37,688 nt of DNA. Origin: a bacterium. GTDB taxonomy: Bacteria > Actinomycetota > UBA4738 > HRBIN12. Under the pieces are notes generated by a model. That model was not told where the DNA came from and ran no database searches. It saw nothing but the letters and a program-made list of their open reading frames with translations. The DNA is taken from the NCBI GenBank assembly GCA_023251895.1, contig JAHEXX010000008.1, positions 1 to 37,688 on the forward strand. The letters run 5' to 3'. The position numbers were made by a program, and so were the translations under genes. Numbering within the stretch: position 1 is the first letter of the stretch; every line of letters begins with the position of its first letter. Shown here piece after piece: positions 1 through 10,492 of the stretch.

Positions 1-1
1 G

Positions 2-444
2 TGGTTCTCCTCGACTCTGCTCGAATGGGGCCCGTGCGGAAAGCTGATCGTGGAGGACGGTGAGGCCGTCGCCTTCACCGAGTACGCGCCGGCACCGCTG
101 TTTCCCCGCCTGGCCCACTCCCTGCGACCGGCGTCTCCGACGATGCGGCCTATCTCGCGTACTGCTTCGTGGAGGAGCGGCGCCGGAGCCGAGGGCTGGG
201 AAGCGAACTGATCCGTGAGGTGGCCCGCGATCTGGTCGATCGGGGCTACCGTGCGGTGGAGTCGGTCGGCGACCGGCGGTGGGGCGGTGACACCTGGGTC
301 CTGCCGGTGGCGTTCCTCGCGGGCAACGGGTTCCGGGTAATGCACGACGATGCTCGGTACCCGCTACTGCGTTTGGACCTCCACGAAGTACCCGAAAGGC
401 GGATGGCCCAGGATGCGACCTTCGTCCACCTTCCCACCGCGTGA
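2..444 (+). pseudogene. GNAT-family N-acetyltransferase, 5'-truncated by the window, with an apparent 1-nt frameshift near 118-122
   Basis: Frame 2 reads WFSSTLLEWGPCGKLIVEDGEAVAFTEYAPAPLFPRLAHS and frame 1 continues PATGVSDDAAYLAYCFVEERRRSRGLGSELIREVARDLVDRGYRAVE (GNAT RxxGLG acetyl-CoA motif). Joining them needs one extra C in the CCC run. Confidence 0.65.
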
Positions 445-518
445 GGGGGGTGCTACGTTCGAACCGAGAGCATCCCGTGTTGGAGACGGGTCCGGATCGA
501 GGAGGAGACGGGACCGCG

Positions 519-740
519 ATGGCTCGCTACCTGCTGAATCGATTGGCGCTGATCACCCTGTTGGGTGGTGCTGCCTGGGCGACGCTAATGCCGGCGGACA
601 AGCTCGACGTGTGCGTGCGGTACAGCTTCCTGCATTGCGGGGCAGGCGACATCCTGTACATGCGCCTGCTGATCGGCGGGGTGGCCGCGGTGGTCGCATT
701 GGTGCTGTTCACGACGAGCAACTTCTTCATGCGGCACTGA
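519..740 (+). CDS. small membrane protein, 73 aa
   Basis: ATG at 519 preceded by GGAGGAGACGGG; two hydrophobic segments; MARYLLNRLALITLLGGAAWATLMP... Confidence 0.6.
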   Translation: MARYLLNRLALITLLGGAAWATLMPADKLDVCVRYSFLHCGAGDILYMRLLIGGVAAVVALVLFTTSNFFMRH

Positions 741-748
741 CCGCCGGC

Positions 749-1879
749 TCACCCGGCCGGTCGTTCCTCGGCGCGTTGCTGGGTGGCGCCCAGGAACCTC
801 GCGATGCCTTCCGCGATCGCCGCGGCGACCCTGTGAAGGAACCCATCGTCGCGCAGCAACCGCTCTTCGTGCGGGTTCGTGATGAAGCACGGCTCGACTT
901 GAACGGCGGGCATCCGGGTCTCACGGAGGATCGCGATGGCAAGGGGATGGATCCGCCCGTCCACAAGATCGAGGCCGGACGTGAGCGACGCCAGGATCAA
1001 CTCGGCCAGCCGCATGCCGGCCGGGGAGTGCGTGCCTTCGGTTCCGAAGTAGAAGCAGGTGGCGCCTTCGGCGGTGGGGTCGCCGTGGTTCGTATGGACC
1101 GCAACGCACACGGCGGCACCAAGCTCGTTGGCCAGCTTGGTCCTGGCACTCGCCGGCGGGTCTGAGTCGGCTTCCCGGAGCAGAGCGGGCTTCGCACCGC
1201 GCGCGGCCAGCTCATCGGCCAGGGCCGTGGCTAGGCGGTAGGCGGCCTCGGCCTCCACCGTCCCGCCGGGGCCGCTCGCGCCCGGTTCCTCGGGGCCGTG
1301 GCCGGGATCGATGGCGATGACGGCACCGACGAGCGGGGCGCGCATCGTGTGGAGGGCTTCCGCCTCGCGCACCAGGGCCCGGCTGGGGCCTGGGGCGGGC
1401 CGACGGAGGCGCTGGATGTCGGCCAGGGTCTCTGGACCGACGATACCGTCTGCCTCACGGCCAACGTTCCGCTGGAACTCCCGGACGGCACGGTCGGTCC
1501 GCTCCCCGAAGATCCCGTCTTCCTTGCCGGCCTCGAACCCCAGCGCGTTCAGGGCCCCCTGGAGCGCGGCGACGTCGTCGCCGCGCGACGGCGGGTAGCG
1601 CAGATAAAGGGTGCGGTCGCCGAGCGAGTACCCGGCCTCCACCAGGTTCCCCCAGGTGTCCGGTCCCACCAGGCCGTCGGAGGGGATGCCTCTTCGCCGC
1701 TGGAACTGGCACACGGCCGACTCGGTGCTGGGGCCGAACCAGCCGTCGAGCTCATAGGCATCGATGCGGAAGCCAAGCGACGTGAGCCGCTGTTGCACGT
1801 CATCGACCTCGGGTCCCCGGTCGCCGGGACGGATGATCCTCACGGGGGCAGTCTGCGCGCGGCCGGTCGGCAACGCCAA
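749..1879 (-). CDS. cwlM: N-acetylmuramoyl-L-alanine amidase with two peptidoglycan-binding domains (CwlM-like)
   Basis: Two PG_binding_1-like repeats (GDRGPEVDDVQQRLTSLGF..., RGDDVAALQGALNALGF...) followed by an Amidase_3-type domain (IDPGHGPEEPGASG... VQVEPCFITNPHEE); adjacent to trxA/trxB. Confidence 0.85.
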   Translation of the reverse strand: MALPTGRAQTAPVRIIRPGDRGPEVDDVQQRLTSLGFRIDAYELDGWFGPSTESAVCQFQRRRGIPSDGLVGPDTWGNLVEAGYSLGDRTLYLRYPPSRGDDVAALQGALNALGFEAGKEDGIFGERTDRAVREFQRNVGREADGIVGPETLADIQRLRRPAPGPSRALVREAEALHTMRAPLVGAVIAIDPGHGPEEPGASGPGGTVEAEAAYRLATALADELAARGAKPALLREADSDPPASARTKLANELGAAVCVAVHTNHGDPTAEGATCFYFGTEGTHSPAGMRLAELILASLTSGLDLVDGRIHPLAIAILRETRMPAVQVEPCFITNPHEERLLRDDGFLHRVAAAIAEGIARFLGATQQRAEERPAG

Positions 1880-1906
1880 CCGGCCGCGGCCTCTACGGTG
1901 TCGTGT

Positions 1907-2236
1907 CTAGGCGACGAGCGCCGGGTCGATCTCCCGTAGCAGAGCGTCCTTGCCCCGGGCTCCGACCATGCGGGCGACCGGCTCCCCGCCCCTGAACACG
2001 ATGAGGGTGGGGATGCTCATCACACCGTACCTGCGAGTCATCTCGGGGTTCTCGTCGATGTTGAGCTTGGCCACGTGCATCGCTTCACCCTTGTCTCGTC
2101 CGATCTCCTCGACAACCGGGGAGACCATGTGGCACGGCACGCACCACTCGGCCCAGAAGTCGACCAGCACGGGGGTCTCGGATTGCAGGACCCTGGCGTC
2201 GAAGTCCAGGTCGGTCACGTCTCCGATGTTCGCCAC
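1907..2236 (-). CDS. trxA: thioredoxin with WCVPC active site
   Basis: LVDFWAEWCVPCHMVSPVVEEI... YGVMSIPTLIVFRGGEPV; GTG start (VANIGDVTD) preceded by GAGGAGGAAC. The ORF track extends further upstream to 2293. Confidence 0.88.
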   Translation of the reverse strand: MANIGDVTDLDFDARVLQSETPVLVDFWAEWCVPCHMVSPVVEEIGRDKGEAMHVAKLNIDENPEMTRRYGVMSIPTLIVFRGGEPVARMVGARGKDALLREIDPALVA

Positions 2237-2323
2237 TTCGTGTTCCTCCTCGGTTGCGGGCCTGGCCGGCGTCACCGGCCCCTTTCCAGCCAACGCCGTC
2301 TCGGGCGCTGCGATTCCCCTTCC

Positions 2324-3268
2324 CTATCCGTGAGCCTCGGCTTCGAGGAACCGCTCGGCGTCGATGGCCGCCTTGCAGCCCTGGCCGGCGGCGGTCACGG
2401 CCTGACGATAGGTCCGGTCGGTGACATCGCCGGCCGCGAACACGCCGGGGACGCTGGTCTTCGCCGTGGGCTCCTGCACTACGACGTACCCCTGGTCGTC
2501 AAGCTCGAGCTGCCCCTGGAAGAGCTTCGTGTTGGGATCGTGGCCGATCGCCATGAAGACGCCGTCGGTGGGGAAGTCGGTGACGTCGTCGGTCTCCACG
2601 TTCCGCAGACGAACACCGGTGACCCCCTCCTCGCCCAGGATCCCCTGCACGGTGGATCTCCAGATGACTTCGATCTTGGGGTTCTTGAGCGCCCGGACCT
2701 GCATGATCTTCGATGCTCGGAACTCGGCCCGCCGGTGGACGATCGTCACCTTGCTGGCGAACTTGGTGAGGAACGTGGCTTCCTCCATGGCGGAGTCGCC
2801 GCCGCCCACCACGACCAGCTCGCGGTCACGGAAGAAGAACCCGTCGCAGGTGGCGCAGGCCGACACCCCCCTTCCCCGGAGCTTGGCCTCACCCGGGACG
2901 CCCAGCCACCGCGCCGTCGCACCGGTCGCGATGATGACGGTCTTGGCCCGGTACTCCTGGTCGCCGACCCAGATCCCGAAAGGCCGCGAGGAGAAGTCGA
3001 CCCGGGTTGCCTCCTGGTGGACCAGGTCCGCGTCGAACCGGGAAGCCTGCTTCTCCATCTGGTCCATCAGCTCGGGACCCATGATGCCGTCGGCGAAGCC
3101 CGGGTAGTTCTCGACCTCGGTGGTCAGCATGAGCTGGCCGCCGGCCTCGATGCCCTTCAGGACGAGGGGACGGAGATTGGCCCGGGCGGCGTAGAGGGCG
3201 GCCGTATACCCGGCCGGCCCCGATCCGATGATGACGACATTTCGTTCTTCCACCACGACGCGGCCCAT
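2324..3268 (-). CDS. trxB: thioredoxin-disulfide reductase
   Basis: [19 protein letters not shown] motif, [10 protein letters not shown] redox Cxx[18 protein letters not shown] motif, GVFAAGDV. Confidence 0.93.
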   Translation of the reverse strand: MGRVVVEERNVVIIGSGPAGYTAALYAARANLRPLVLKGIEAGGQLMLTTEVENYPGFADGIMGPELMDQMEKQASRFDADLVHQEATRVDFSSRPFGIWVGDQEYRAKTVIIATGATARWLGVPGEAKLRGRGVSACATCDGFFFRDRELVVVGGGDSAMEEATFLTKFASKVTIVHRRAEFRASKIMQVRALKNPKIEVIWRSTVQGILGEEGVTGVRLRNVETDDVTDFPTDGVFMAIGHDPNTKLFQGQLELDDQGYVVVQEPTAKTSVPGVFAAGDVTDRTYRQAVTAAGQGCKAAIDAERFLEAEAHG

Positions 3269-3314
3269 TCTCCCATAGCTAGTAACCGCTCCCTATTCCG
3301 CGGTGACGGTCGGG

Positions 3315-4484
3315 TCAGCCAAGGGTGGCCCGGCGGATCTTGCCGAGCGGGGTGCGAGGGAGCTCTTCGACCAGCTCCATGTCCTGGGGCGCCTTGTACC
3401 GCGGTAGGCGTTGCGCGGCAACGTCGCGCAACGATTCCAAGGTCGGGGGGTCGTCGGGATCGGTCGGAACGACGAACGCCACGACTCGGGTTCCCCACTC
3501 CGGGTCGGGCCGCCCCCGCACTGCGACGTCGGCCACCTTGACGTGGCGGCGGAGGGCGGTCTCGACCTCCTGGGGCCAGACCTTCTCCCCGCCGGAAAGG
3601 ACCACATCGTCCAGCCGGCCGACTACCGTCAGGCGCCCTTCCTCGTCGAAGACGCCAGCGTCGTCGGTGCGCAGCCACCCGTCGTCCGTGTGGGCGCGGG
3701 CCGTGGCGTCGCGGTCGTCCCGGTAGCCCAGCATGAGCGTGGGCCCGCGGAGCTGGATCTCGTCGTCCGGGCCCAGTCGCACCTCGGTCCCGGGAAGGGG
3801 CCGGCCGTCGTACACCAAGCCCCCGCAGCCCTCGGTGAGTCCGTACGTGAGGACCACGTTGGCCCCGCCCTCTCGTGCCTTGGCCACCACGTCCTCGTCG
3901 GCTGGGCCGCCACCTACGAGGATCGCCCGGAAGCGCGAGAGGTCGGCGCCGGCGTCCACCAGGCGCCCGAGCATGGTAGGGACGATCGAGGTGAACGTCA
4001 TGCGTGGCTCCGAGGCGAAGGTCTCGACATCGAACCGGGGGTGCACCGACACCGGGGCCCCCAGCAGCACGGCGCGCATCAGCACGAGCAGGCCCCCGAT
4101 ATGGGCGACGGGCAGGCAGGACAACCAGGGGTCCGCCGGGCCGGCCTCCAGTGCCAGGGCCGAGGAGGCCACGGCGGCGTCGATGGCGCCCCGATCGAAT
4201 TGGACGAGCTTGGGGCGACCGCCGGTGCCGGAGGTCGCGACGATCACGGCGACCCCGGGATCCGCCGGCCGGCCGTCGCTCGGCCGATGTTCCCCCTCCG
4301 GGCCGATCACCATCGTCGGTTTGGCCGCCTCGAGGAGCGCCCTCACCTCGGGCTCGGGCAGGCGATGGTCGATGGGGAACAGCGCCGCCTCATCCGCCCA
4401 GATGTGCTGGACGAGCGGGGGCCAGTCGGGGCCGGGGGGCAGCCGAACGGCCACCAGGTCCTGCGGGTTCTCGGTTCGACTCAC
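3315..4484 (-). CDS. menE: o-succinylbenzoate-CoA ligase (AMP-dependent synthetase)
   Basis: ATSGTGGRPKLVQFD P-loop, VLTYGLTEGCGG, GWLRTDDAGVFDEEGRLTVVGRLDDVVLSGGEKVWPQEVE, PLGKIRR; men gene context. Confidence 0.82.
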   Translation of the reverse strand: MSRTENPQDLVAVRLPPGPDWPPLVQHIWADEAALFPIDHRLPEPEVRALLEAAKPTMVIGPEGEHRPSDGRPADPGVAVIVATSGTGGRPKLVQFDRGAIDAAVASSALALEAGPADPWLSCLPVAHIGGLLVLMRAVLLGAPVSVHPRFDVETFASEPRMTFTSIVPTMLGRLVDAGADLSRFRAILVGGGPADEDVVAKAREGGANVVLTYGLTEGCGGLVYDGRPLPGTEVRLGPDDEIQLRGPTLMLGYRDDRDATARAHTDDGWLRTDDAGVFDEEGRLTVVGRLDDVVLSGGEKVWPQEVETALRRHVKVADVAVRGRPDPEWGTRVVAFVVPTDPDDPPTLESLRDVAAQRLPRYKAPQDMELVEELPRTPLGKIRRATLG

Positions 4485-4537
4485 CTGAGCTAGGCTACCG
4501 GGAACCGTTCGAGTGAGCGCTCTAGGAGTGATTGGTC

Positions 4538-5350
4538 ATGGAATGGATCCGTTCCGGCGAGTACCAAGACGTCAAGTACGAGACAGCCGAGGGGATCGCC
4601 AAGATCACGATCAACCGCCCGGAGGTCCGCAACGCGTTTCGGCCGCAGACGTTGTTCGAGCTCTCCCGCGGCTTCGATGTGGCCCGCGACGACCCCGACG
4701 TCGGAGTGATCATCCTGACCGGGGAAGGTCCCGAGGCGTTCTGCTCGGGGGGCGACCAACGGATCCGCGGCGAGGACGGGTACGTGGACGACCGCGGTAT
4801 CGGGCGGCTGAACGTGCTGGATCTTCAGGTCCAGATCCGTCGGCTCGCCAAACCGGTCATCGCGATGGTGGCCGGGTACGCGATCGGGGGCGGTCACGTC
4901 CTCCACCTCGTGTGCGACCTGACCGTGGCGGCCGACAACGCGATGTTCGGGCAGACCGGGCCGAAGGTCGGCTCGTTCGACGCCGGGTACGGCTGCGGCC
5001 TGCTCGCCCGCACGATCGGCCTGAAGCGCGCCAAGGAGATCTGGTTCCTGTGCGAGCAGTACGACGCGAAGACGGCGCTGGAATGGGGATTGGTGAACAG
5101 GGTCGTTCCGCTCGAGTGGCTCGAGGAGGAGACCGTGGCGTGGTGCCGGCGGATGCTGGAGATGAGCCCGTTGTCGCTCCGCCTCCTGAAGGCCGGGTTC
5201 AACGCGGACACCGACGGCATGGCCGGGATCCAGCAGCTGGCAGGCGACGCCACGCTCCTCTACTACATGTCGGAAGAGGCGCAGGAGGGGCGGGACGCCT
5301 ACCTGGAGAAGCGCGCACCGGACTTCACCCGGTTCCCGAAGCGCCCGTGA
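4538..5350 (+). CDS. menB: 1,4-dihydroxy-2-naphthoyl-CoA synthase
   Basis: Crotonase fold: [65 protein letters not shown] (MenB-type). Confidence 0.92.
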   Translation: MEWIRSGEYQDVKYETAEGIAKITINRPEVRNAFRPQTLFELSRGFDVARDDPDVGVIILTGEGPEAFCSGGDQRIRGEDGYVDDRGIGRLNVLDLQVQIRRLAKPVIAMVAGYAIGGGHVLHLVCDLTVAADNAMFGQTGPKVGSFDAGYGCGLLARTIGLKRAKEIWFLCEQYDAKTALEWGLVNRVVPLEWLEEETVAWCRRMLEMSPLSLRLLKAGFNADTDGMAGIQQLAGDATLLYYMSEEAQEGRDAYLEKRAPDFTRFPKRP

Positions 5351-6249
5351 CGTCGCTCTCGGTGTGGTGGAGGGGCGCTCGCCCCCGGACCCTCGGCGCT
5401 TCGATGTCCCCGGTCGTCGTGGGAACAGCGGCCGCCGGACACACGGTGCCGTGGCGGTTCGTCGCGGCGCTGCTGGTGGGCGTCGGCTTGCAGGTGGGTG
5501 CGAACTACGCGAACGACTACCACGATGGCGTCCGCGGCGTGGACACGCACGAGCGGCTGGGGCCGCCGCGGCTGACTTCGTCGGGCACGGCCGAGCCGCG
5601 GGACGTGGCGGCGGCGGCCTTTGGGGCCATCGGGATCGCCGGCGTCGCGGGGCTGGCGCTGGCCATGGCGACGTCGCGGTGGCTGATCCCCATCGGCGCG
5701 CTCGCCATGGGAGCGTTGTGGCTCTACTCCGGTGGTCCAAGGCCGTACGCGGGGCTAGGCCTGGGCGAGCTGTCGGTGTTCCTCTTCTTCGGCGTGATGG
5801 CCACGGCCGGGACGGCTTACGTGCAGGCCGAACGCGTGAGCGCGGCGGCGTGGTGGGCGTCCGTTCCGATGGGCCTGCTGGCGGTGGCTATCCTGGTGGC
5901 GAACAACCTCCGCGACATCCCCACCGACGAGGCCGGCGGGAAGCGCACGCTGGCGGTGCGGTTGGGCGACCGGCGGACGCGGCTCCTCTACCGCCTGCTG
6001 ATCGTGGCCACGTTCACCGCGATTGGCGTGGGGGTGCTGGTGGGCCTGGCGAACGGCCGGGTCGGCCTGACCGAATGGGCGCTGTTCGCGTTGGTGGCGT
6101 GGCCCCTCGCGATCAAGCCCATGGAGGCGGTGGGGAAGGCCGTCGGCCGAGAGCTGATCCCAGTCCTCGTCGGCACGGCGCTCCTGCAGGTGTCCTTCGC
6201 GGGGCTGCTGGCGCTGGGACTGTGGATCGCGGGGGTGACGGCGTCGTGA
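5347..6249 (+). CDS. menA: 1,4-dihydroxy-2-naphthoate polyprenyltransferase
   Basis: [20 protein letters not shown]... [14 protein letters not shown] ... [25 protein letters not shown] start overlaps menB stop (GTGA). Confidence 0.9.
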   Translation: MTSLSVWWRGARPRTLGASMSPVVVGTAAAGHTVPWRFVAALLVGVGLQVGANYANDYHDGVRGVDTHERLGPPRLTSSGTAEPRDVAAAAFGAIGIAGVAGLALAMATSRWLIPIGALAMGALWLYSGGPRPYAGLGLGELSVFLFFGVMATAGTAYVQAERVSAAAWWASVPMGLLAVAILVANNLRDIPTDEAGGKRTLAVRLGDRRTRLLYRLLIVATFTAIGVGVLVGLANGRVGLTEWALFALVAWPLAIKPMEAVGKAVGRELIPVLVGTALLQVSFAGLLALGLWIAGVTAS

Positions 6250-7943
6250 CCTCCGAGGCGGAGCGCGCATTCGCCGCGTCCTGGTGGCTGGTCGACGACC
6301 TGGTGCGGTTCGGGATGGAACACGCATGTCTGTCGCCGGGGTCGAGGTCGACGCCGATCGCCCTCGCGTTGTGGCGGCACCCGTCGGTTCGTGTGCACGT
6401 CCATCTGGACGAACGGGCGGCCGCCTTCTTCGCGCTCGGGGTCGCCAAGGCGACCGGCAGTCCGGTGGCGGTCGCTTGCACGAGCGGGACGGCCGCAGCC
6501 GAGCTGCTCCCGGCGGTTGTCGAGGCCTCGATGTCGCGCGCGACGTTATTCCTGCTGACGGCGGACCGACCGCCAGAGCTCCGAGGCGTCGGCGCGAACC
6601 AGACGATCGTTCAGCCAGGCCTGTATGGGGAGTACGTCCGAACGACCATCGATGCGCCGGTTCCGGGCGACGCGCCGGAGGAGGACACGTGGCATGCGCT
6701 GATGCTCGAAGCGACCCGCGCAGCGATGGGACCGCCACCGGGCCCGGTGCACCTCAACCTGCCGTTCCGCGAGCCGCTCGTGCCCGGCCTCGTCTCGCTC
6801 CCCGCCTCGCCCCCCTCCGGCACGGAGCACGCGATCGTGGTGAGCGCGGAACCGGAGGACGTGGAGGCGCTCCGCCGGGACCTCGCGTCGACGAGCCACG
6901 GCGTGATCCTCGCCGGTTCCATGCGCGAGTCGCCGCCTACCCTGCCGGAGCTCTCGGGCCGGGTCGCTTGGCCGCTCCTCGCCGAGCCCACCTCGAACAT
7001 GCGGGTGCCGGGGACGATGTCGGCGGGGCAATTCCTGCTTGCCGATGAGCGGTTCGCCGCCTCACACGTGCCCGAGGTCGTCCTGCAGTTCGGCGCGGCG
7101 CCGACGTCCCGCGCCGGGCTCGAGTTCGTGCGGCGAGCTGGACGGCTCGTGATCGTCGACCAGGACCATCTCGTCGCCGATCCCCACCGCAGGGCGTCGT
7201 TGACGCTTCGCGCGGAGGCCGCGGCGGTCGTGTCCGAGGCGCTGGAGGAGCTGGAGCCACGTGACGAGACGCCGTGGCTCCGGGCGTGGATCGATGCGGA
7301 CACGACCGCGCGCACGTCCGTGGACGGGCTGATGGACCGGTGGGAGGAGCCGTTCGAGGGGCGCGTGGCCCGCGACCTCCCGGCCGCGATCCCCGACGGG
7401 GGCACCTTGGCGGTCGGGTCGAGCATGCCGATCAGGGATCTGGACCACTACATGGTTCCCCGCGGCGGCCTCAGGGTGCTGGCGAACCGAGGCGCGAGTG
7501 GCATCGACGGCTTCGTCTCCACCGTCCTTGGCGTCGCCGCCGCGGGCCCGCCGACGTACGCCCTGTGCGGTGACCTGATGCTGCTCCACGACGCCGGCTC
7601 GCTGCTGTGGAGCGCGAAGCGAGGCTACGACGCGGTGTTCGTCGTGCCAAACAACGATGGGGGCGGGGTGTTCTCATTCCTGGCGCAGCGGGACCTGCCT
7701 GAGTTCAAAGACCTTTTCGCGACTCCGCATGGCCTCGATCTGGCGAAGCTGTGCGAGACCGCCGGCGCCGGCCACACCCAGGTCGAGCGCGCCGGCGACC
7801 TCATTCCGGCGGTGGAGGGCGCGGCCGGCGCCGGCGGCGTTCATGTCGTCGAGGTTCCCTCCGACCGCGAGCGGAACGTGGCCCGCCACGCCGAGGTGAC
7901 CGCGATGGTTGCGGAGGCCTTGCGGGGTTGTGAGAGACGGTAG
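6246..7943 (+). CDS. menD: 2-succinyl-5-enolpyruvyl-6-hydroxy-3-cyclohexene-1-carboxylate synthase
   Basis: CLSPGSRSTPIALAL... HLDERAAAFFALGVAKATGSPVAVACTSGTAAAELLPAVVEA; ThDP-binding GDLMLLHDAGSLL... VPNNDGGGVFSFLAQ; GTG overlaps menA stop. Confidence 0.92.
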   Translation: MTSEAERAFAASWWLVDDLVRFGMEHACLSPGSRSTPIALALWRHPSVRVHVHLDERAAAFFALGVAKATGSPVAVACTSGTAAAELLPAVVEASMSRATLFLLTADRPPELRGVGANQTIVQPGLYGEYVRTTIDAPVPGDAPEEDTWHALMLEATRAAMGPPPGPVHLNLPFREPLVPGLVSLPASPPSGTEHAIVVSAEPEDVEALRRDLASTSHGVILAGSMRESPPTLPELSGRVAWPLLAEPTSNMRVPGTMSAGQFLLADERFAASHVPEVVLQFGAAPTSRAGLEFVRRAGRLVIVDQDHLVADPHRRASLTLRAEAAAVVSEALEELEPRDETPWLRAWIDADTTARTSVDGLMDRWEEPFEGRVARDLPAAIPDGGTLAVGSSMPIRDLDHYMVPRGGLRVLANRGASGIDGFVSTVLGVAAAGPPTYALCGDLMLLHDAGSLLWSAKRGYDAVFVVPNNDGGGVFSFLAQRDLPEFKDLFATPHGLDLAKLCETAGAGHTQVERAGDLIPAVEGAAGAGGVHVVEVPSDRERNVARHAEVTAMVAEALRGCERR

Positions 7944-8408
7944 GATCGGCCTGGCGGTGGCTGGCTCTGGCGGTATCGGATTCGTCGGCCCCTGGTTCGA
8001 CAAGGACGGGCACCCGGCGCCGGACGGCATGGACCCGAAGAACGAACACGCGTTGGTCCTGCACGTGTCGTCGGGGCCGCCCACTGCGGTTGGCGGCATG
8101 CCGTCTTCCTGTCTCTGGCCTGGCCGCTCGGGAGCGTCGCCCTCTGCGGGGACGAGTTTCGCCAGTACATCCGTGATCCAGAGGGTGTCGTGCACGCGAA
8201 GCTGGCCGCCCAGCTCGACCGGGAAGCGGTTCTCCCGGCTGATGCCCGACAGACCGGCTACCAGCGGGGAGACTGGAAACTCTGGGTCAGCCCGTCGGAT
8301 GCCGAGATCTACGTCCACTTGGTGGGGCCCGGGCACGTCGAGCGATGGCCGTGCTCCACCTTCGTCCCCCCCGATCGGCGGCACCGACACTTGGTTGTTT
8401 GCAAGTAG
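7930..8408 (+). pseudogene. hypothetical protein, possibly frameshifted near 8090-8100
   Basis: Protein-like sequence ...NEHALVLHVSSGPPTAVGG (frame 1) appears to continue as HAVFLSLAWPLGSVALCGDEFRQYIRDPEGVVHAKLAAQLDREAVLPADARQTGYQRGDWKLWVSPSDAEIYVHLVGPGHVERWPC (frame 3). Confidence 0.35.
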
Positions 8409-8516
8409 CAGGTGCCGCAGATCGGCCGAGGGTCGGTTCCGAAGACGACTGCTGACTCAGCCGGTTTCAGGCAGCCTGAGGTCTCGCTCGGTCCTCTCTG
8501 GACGCCTGAGCCAACG

Positions 8517-9803
8517 CTAGCCCCAGCGGAGGGAATCGAGGAACGCGCGGAACTTCCGCTCGGTCTCATCGAGCTCCTCGTCGGGGTCGGAGTCGGCCAC
8601 GATGCCGGCGCCCGCGAACAGCCGGGCCCTCGAGCCGGCGAGCTCGGCACACCGCAGCGCGAGGCCCCATTCGCCGTCGCCGTTCGCGTCGACCCATCCC
8701 ACCGGCCCCGCGTAGGCGCCCCGGACGAAGGGCTCCAACTCGATGATCGCTTGGCGCGCCAGCTCGCGGGGCGTTCCGCACACCGCCGGTGTGGGGTGGA
8801 GGGCTCCGACCAGGTCCAGCGCCGACGGCGCGGGTTCCCCGAGCACGCCGCGGAACCGCGTCGACAGGTGCCAGACGTTCGCGGTGCCAAGCAGCACCGG
8901 CTCGGGATCGTAGGAGAGCGTGTCGCAGAACGGGTGCAGCGCAGCGGCCACGGCCTCGACGACCACTGCGTGCTCCTCCCGGTTCTTCGTCGAGCCCAGA
9001 AGGAAGTCGGCGTTGGCACGGTCCTCACCCGGGTCTCCGGATCGGGGTGCCGAGCCGGCCAGGGGGTTCGATCGCACGTCCCGGCCGCGCCGGGCGACCA
9101 GGAGCTCGGGGCTGGCGCCGACAAGCGTGCCCTTCCTCAGTAGGTCGCCACCCCGGTCCACGAAGGTCGGCGCCGCGAACGCGTAGCAATCGGGATCCAC
9201 CGCTCGCAGCCGCCACAACAGCTGTTTGGGATCGAGCTCCCGTCCCGCGTCGACGACGAGGGAGCGGGCCAGCACGACCTTCCTGAGATCCCCATCGCGG
9301 ATCCGCTTCCGGACCGCAGCGACCGCGGCCCCGTACGTCCGGGGCACCGGGTCGGGCCGAAGCTGGATCTCCTCGAAAGCCTCGAACGGCACGGCCCGCC
9401 CGGCCCACCGCTCCCTCGGCTTGTGCAGGGGCGCGAGGCCCTCGGGCCACACGTCCAGCTCCCAGGCCCCGCGGTCCTCGCCCCGACCGACGGCGCGTTC
9501 GGGGATCACCAGCATGGCGGGCTCGAGCTCGTCGAACGGGATGACGCCCACGGCGACCGGCGGGGGCTGTCCGGCCCATTCGGAGCCCCGGATCGCGGCG
9601 AAGGCCTCGCGCACGCCTCCGGCCAGCCGCCCGATCCGGCCCGGACCGCCGGCCACGGCCACGCCCCGGGCGGTCCCCACCGCAGAGACGCCGTTCCCCC
9701 TCCGCTCGAAGAAGAAACCGGCATCGGGCTGGTAGTTGGCCAGGAGGTCGAACGCCGGACCGAGGGGCACGGTCCGGGCCAGGAGGGGCGCGGCGCCGGT
9801 CAT
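8517..9803 (-). CDS. menF: isochorismate synthase
   Basis: Chorismate-binding domain: RKVVLARSLVVDAG, FVGASPELLVARRG-like, NPLAGSAPRSGDPGEDRANADFLLGSTKNREEHAVVVE, HPTPAVCGTPRELA, GPVGWVDANGDGEW; ATG overlaps menG stop (ATGA). Confidence 0.9.
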   Translation of the reverse strand: MTGAAPLLARTVPLGPAFDLLANYQPDAGFFFERRGNGVSAVGTARGVAVAGGPGRIGRLAGGVREAFAAIRGSEWAGQPPPVAVGVIPFDELEPAMLVIPERAVGRGEDRGAWELDVWPEGLAPLHKPRERWAGRAVPFEAFEEIQLRPDPVPRTYGAAVAAVRKRIRDGDLRKVVLARSLVVDAGRELDPKQLLWRLRAVDPDCYAFAAPTFVDRGGDLLRKGTLVGASPELLVARRGRDVRSNPLAGSAPRSGDPGEDRANADFLLGSTKNREEHAVVVEAVAAALHPFCDTLSYDPEPVLLGTANVWHLSTRFRGVLGEPAPSALDLVGALHPTPAVCGTPRELARQAIIELEPFVRGAYAGPVGWVDANGDGEWGLALRCAELAGSRARLFAGAGIVADSDPDEELDETERKFRAFLDSLRWG

Positions 9804-10492
9804 ACTCGAGTCCCCAAGAGAAGCTGGGTGATGCCGCCGGACAGCTGGAGGCGTTTGGCGTCGGGGAACCCCGCCTCGCGCAGCATCCGCGTCATCTCGC
9901 CCGGCGGCGGAAGGTAGGCCATGGACCTGGGGAGGTATCGATAGGCGGTCGGGTCCGACAGCGCTCCGCCGATCAGGGGCACCACGCGGTTGAAGTAAAC
10001 GCTGTGGCCGGCGCGCATGATCGGGTTCTCGGGCTCGCTGGCATCGAGGAGCGCGATGCGCCCACCGGGCCGGACGACCCTGGCCAGCTCCGCGAAGAAC
10101 GCCGCGAGGTCCTTCACGTTGCGCAACGCGAACCCGCACGTGGCGCCGTCCGCCTTCCGGTCGCGTGCGGGGAGCGAGAGGATGTCGGCCTCCACCAGCG
10201 GCGCCGTCGTCTTGGCCTCGAGCAGCATCCCGTGGGAGAAGTCAAAGCCCACGGCCCGGTACCCGGCCGTCTGGAGCTCACGGCAGAAGTCGCCGGTGCC
10301 GCAGGCCAGATCGAAGACCAGCGCACCTCCCGGGAGGCGGAGCTCGTGGACCGCCCGCCTCCGCCAGCCGACGTCCATGCCGAACGTGATGACTCGGTTC
10401 ACCAGGTCGTAGCGCCCGGCGATCGAATCGAACAGCCGGCGTACCCCCCGGGCCTTCTCCTCGCCCTCGGGCAGGGGACGGTGAGTGCTCAC
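9800..10492 (-). CDS. menG: demethylmenaquinone methyltransferase (UbiE/MenG)
   Basis: RRLFDSIAGRYDLVNRVITFGMDVGWRRRAV, VFDLACGTGDF, GFALRNVKDLAAFFAELARVVRPGG. Confidence 0.92.
   Translation of the reverse strand: MSTHRPLPEGEEKARGVRRLFDSIAGRYDLVNRVITFGMDVGWRRRAVHELRLPGGALVFDLACGTGDFCRELQTAGYRAVGFDFSHGMLLEAKTTAPLVEADILSLPARDRKADGATCGFALRNVKDLAAFFAELARVVRPGGRIALLDASEPENPIMRAGHSVYFNRVVPLIGGALSDPTAYRYLPRSMAYLPPPGEMTRMLREAGFPDAKRLQLSGGITQLLLGTRV

Noticed and set aside
2075-3541. 488-aa plus-strand ORF opposite trxA/trxB
   Set aside because: Antisense shadow ORF of high-GC coding DNA; trxA and trxB on the minus strand have clear motifs.
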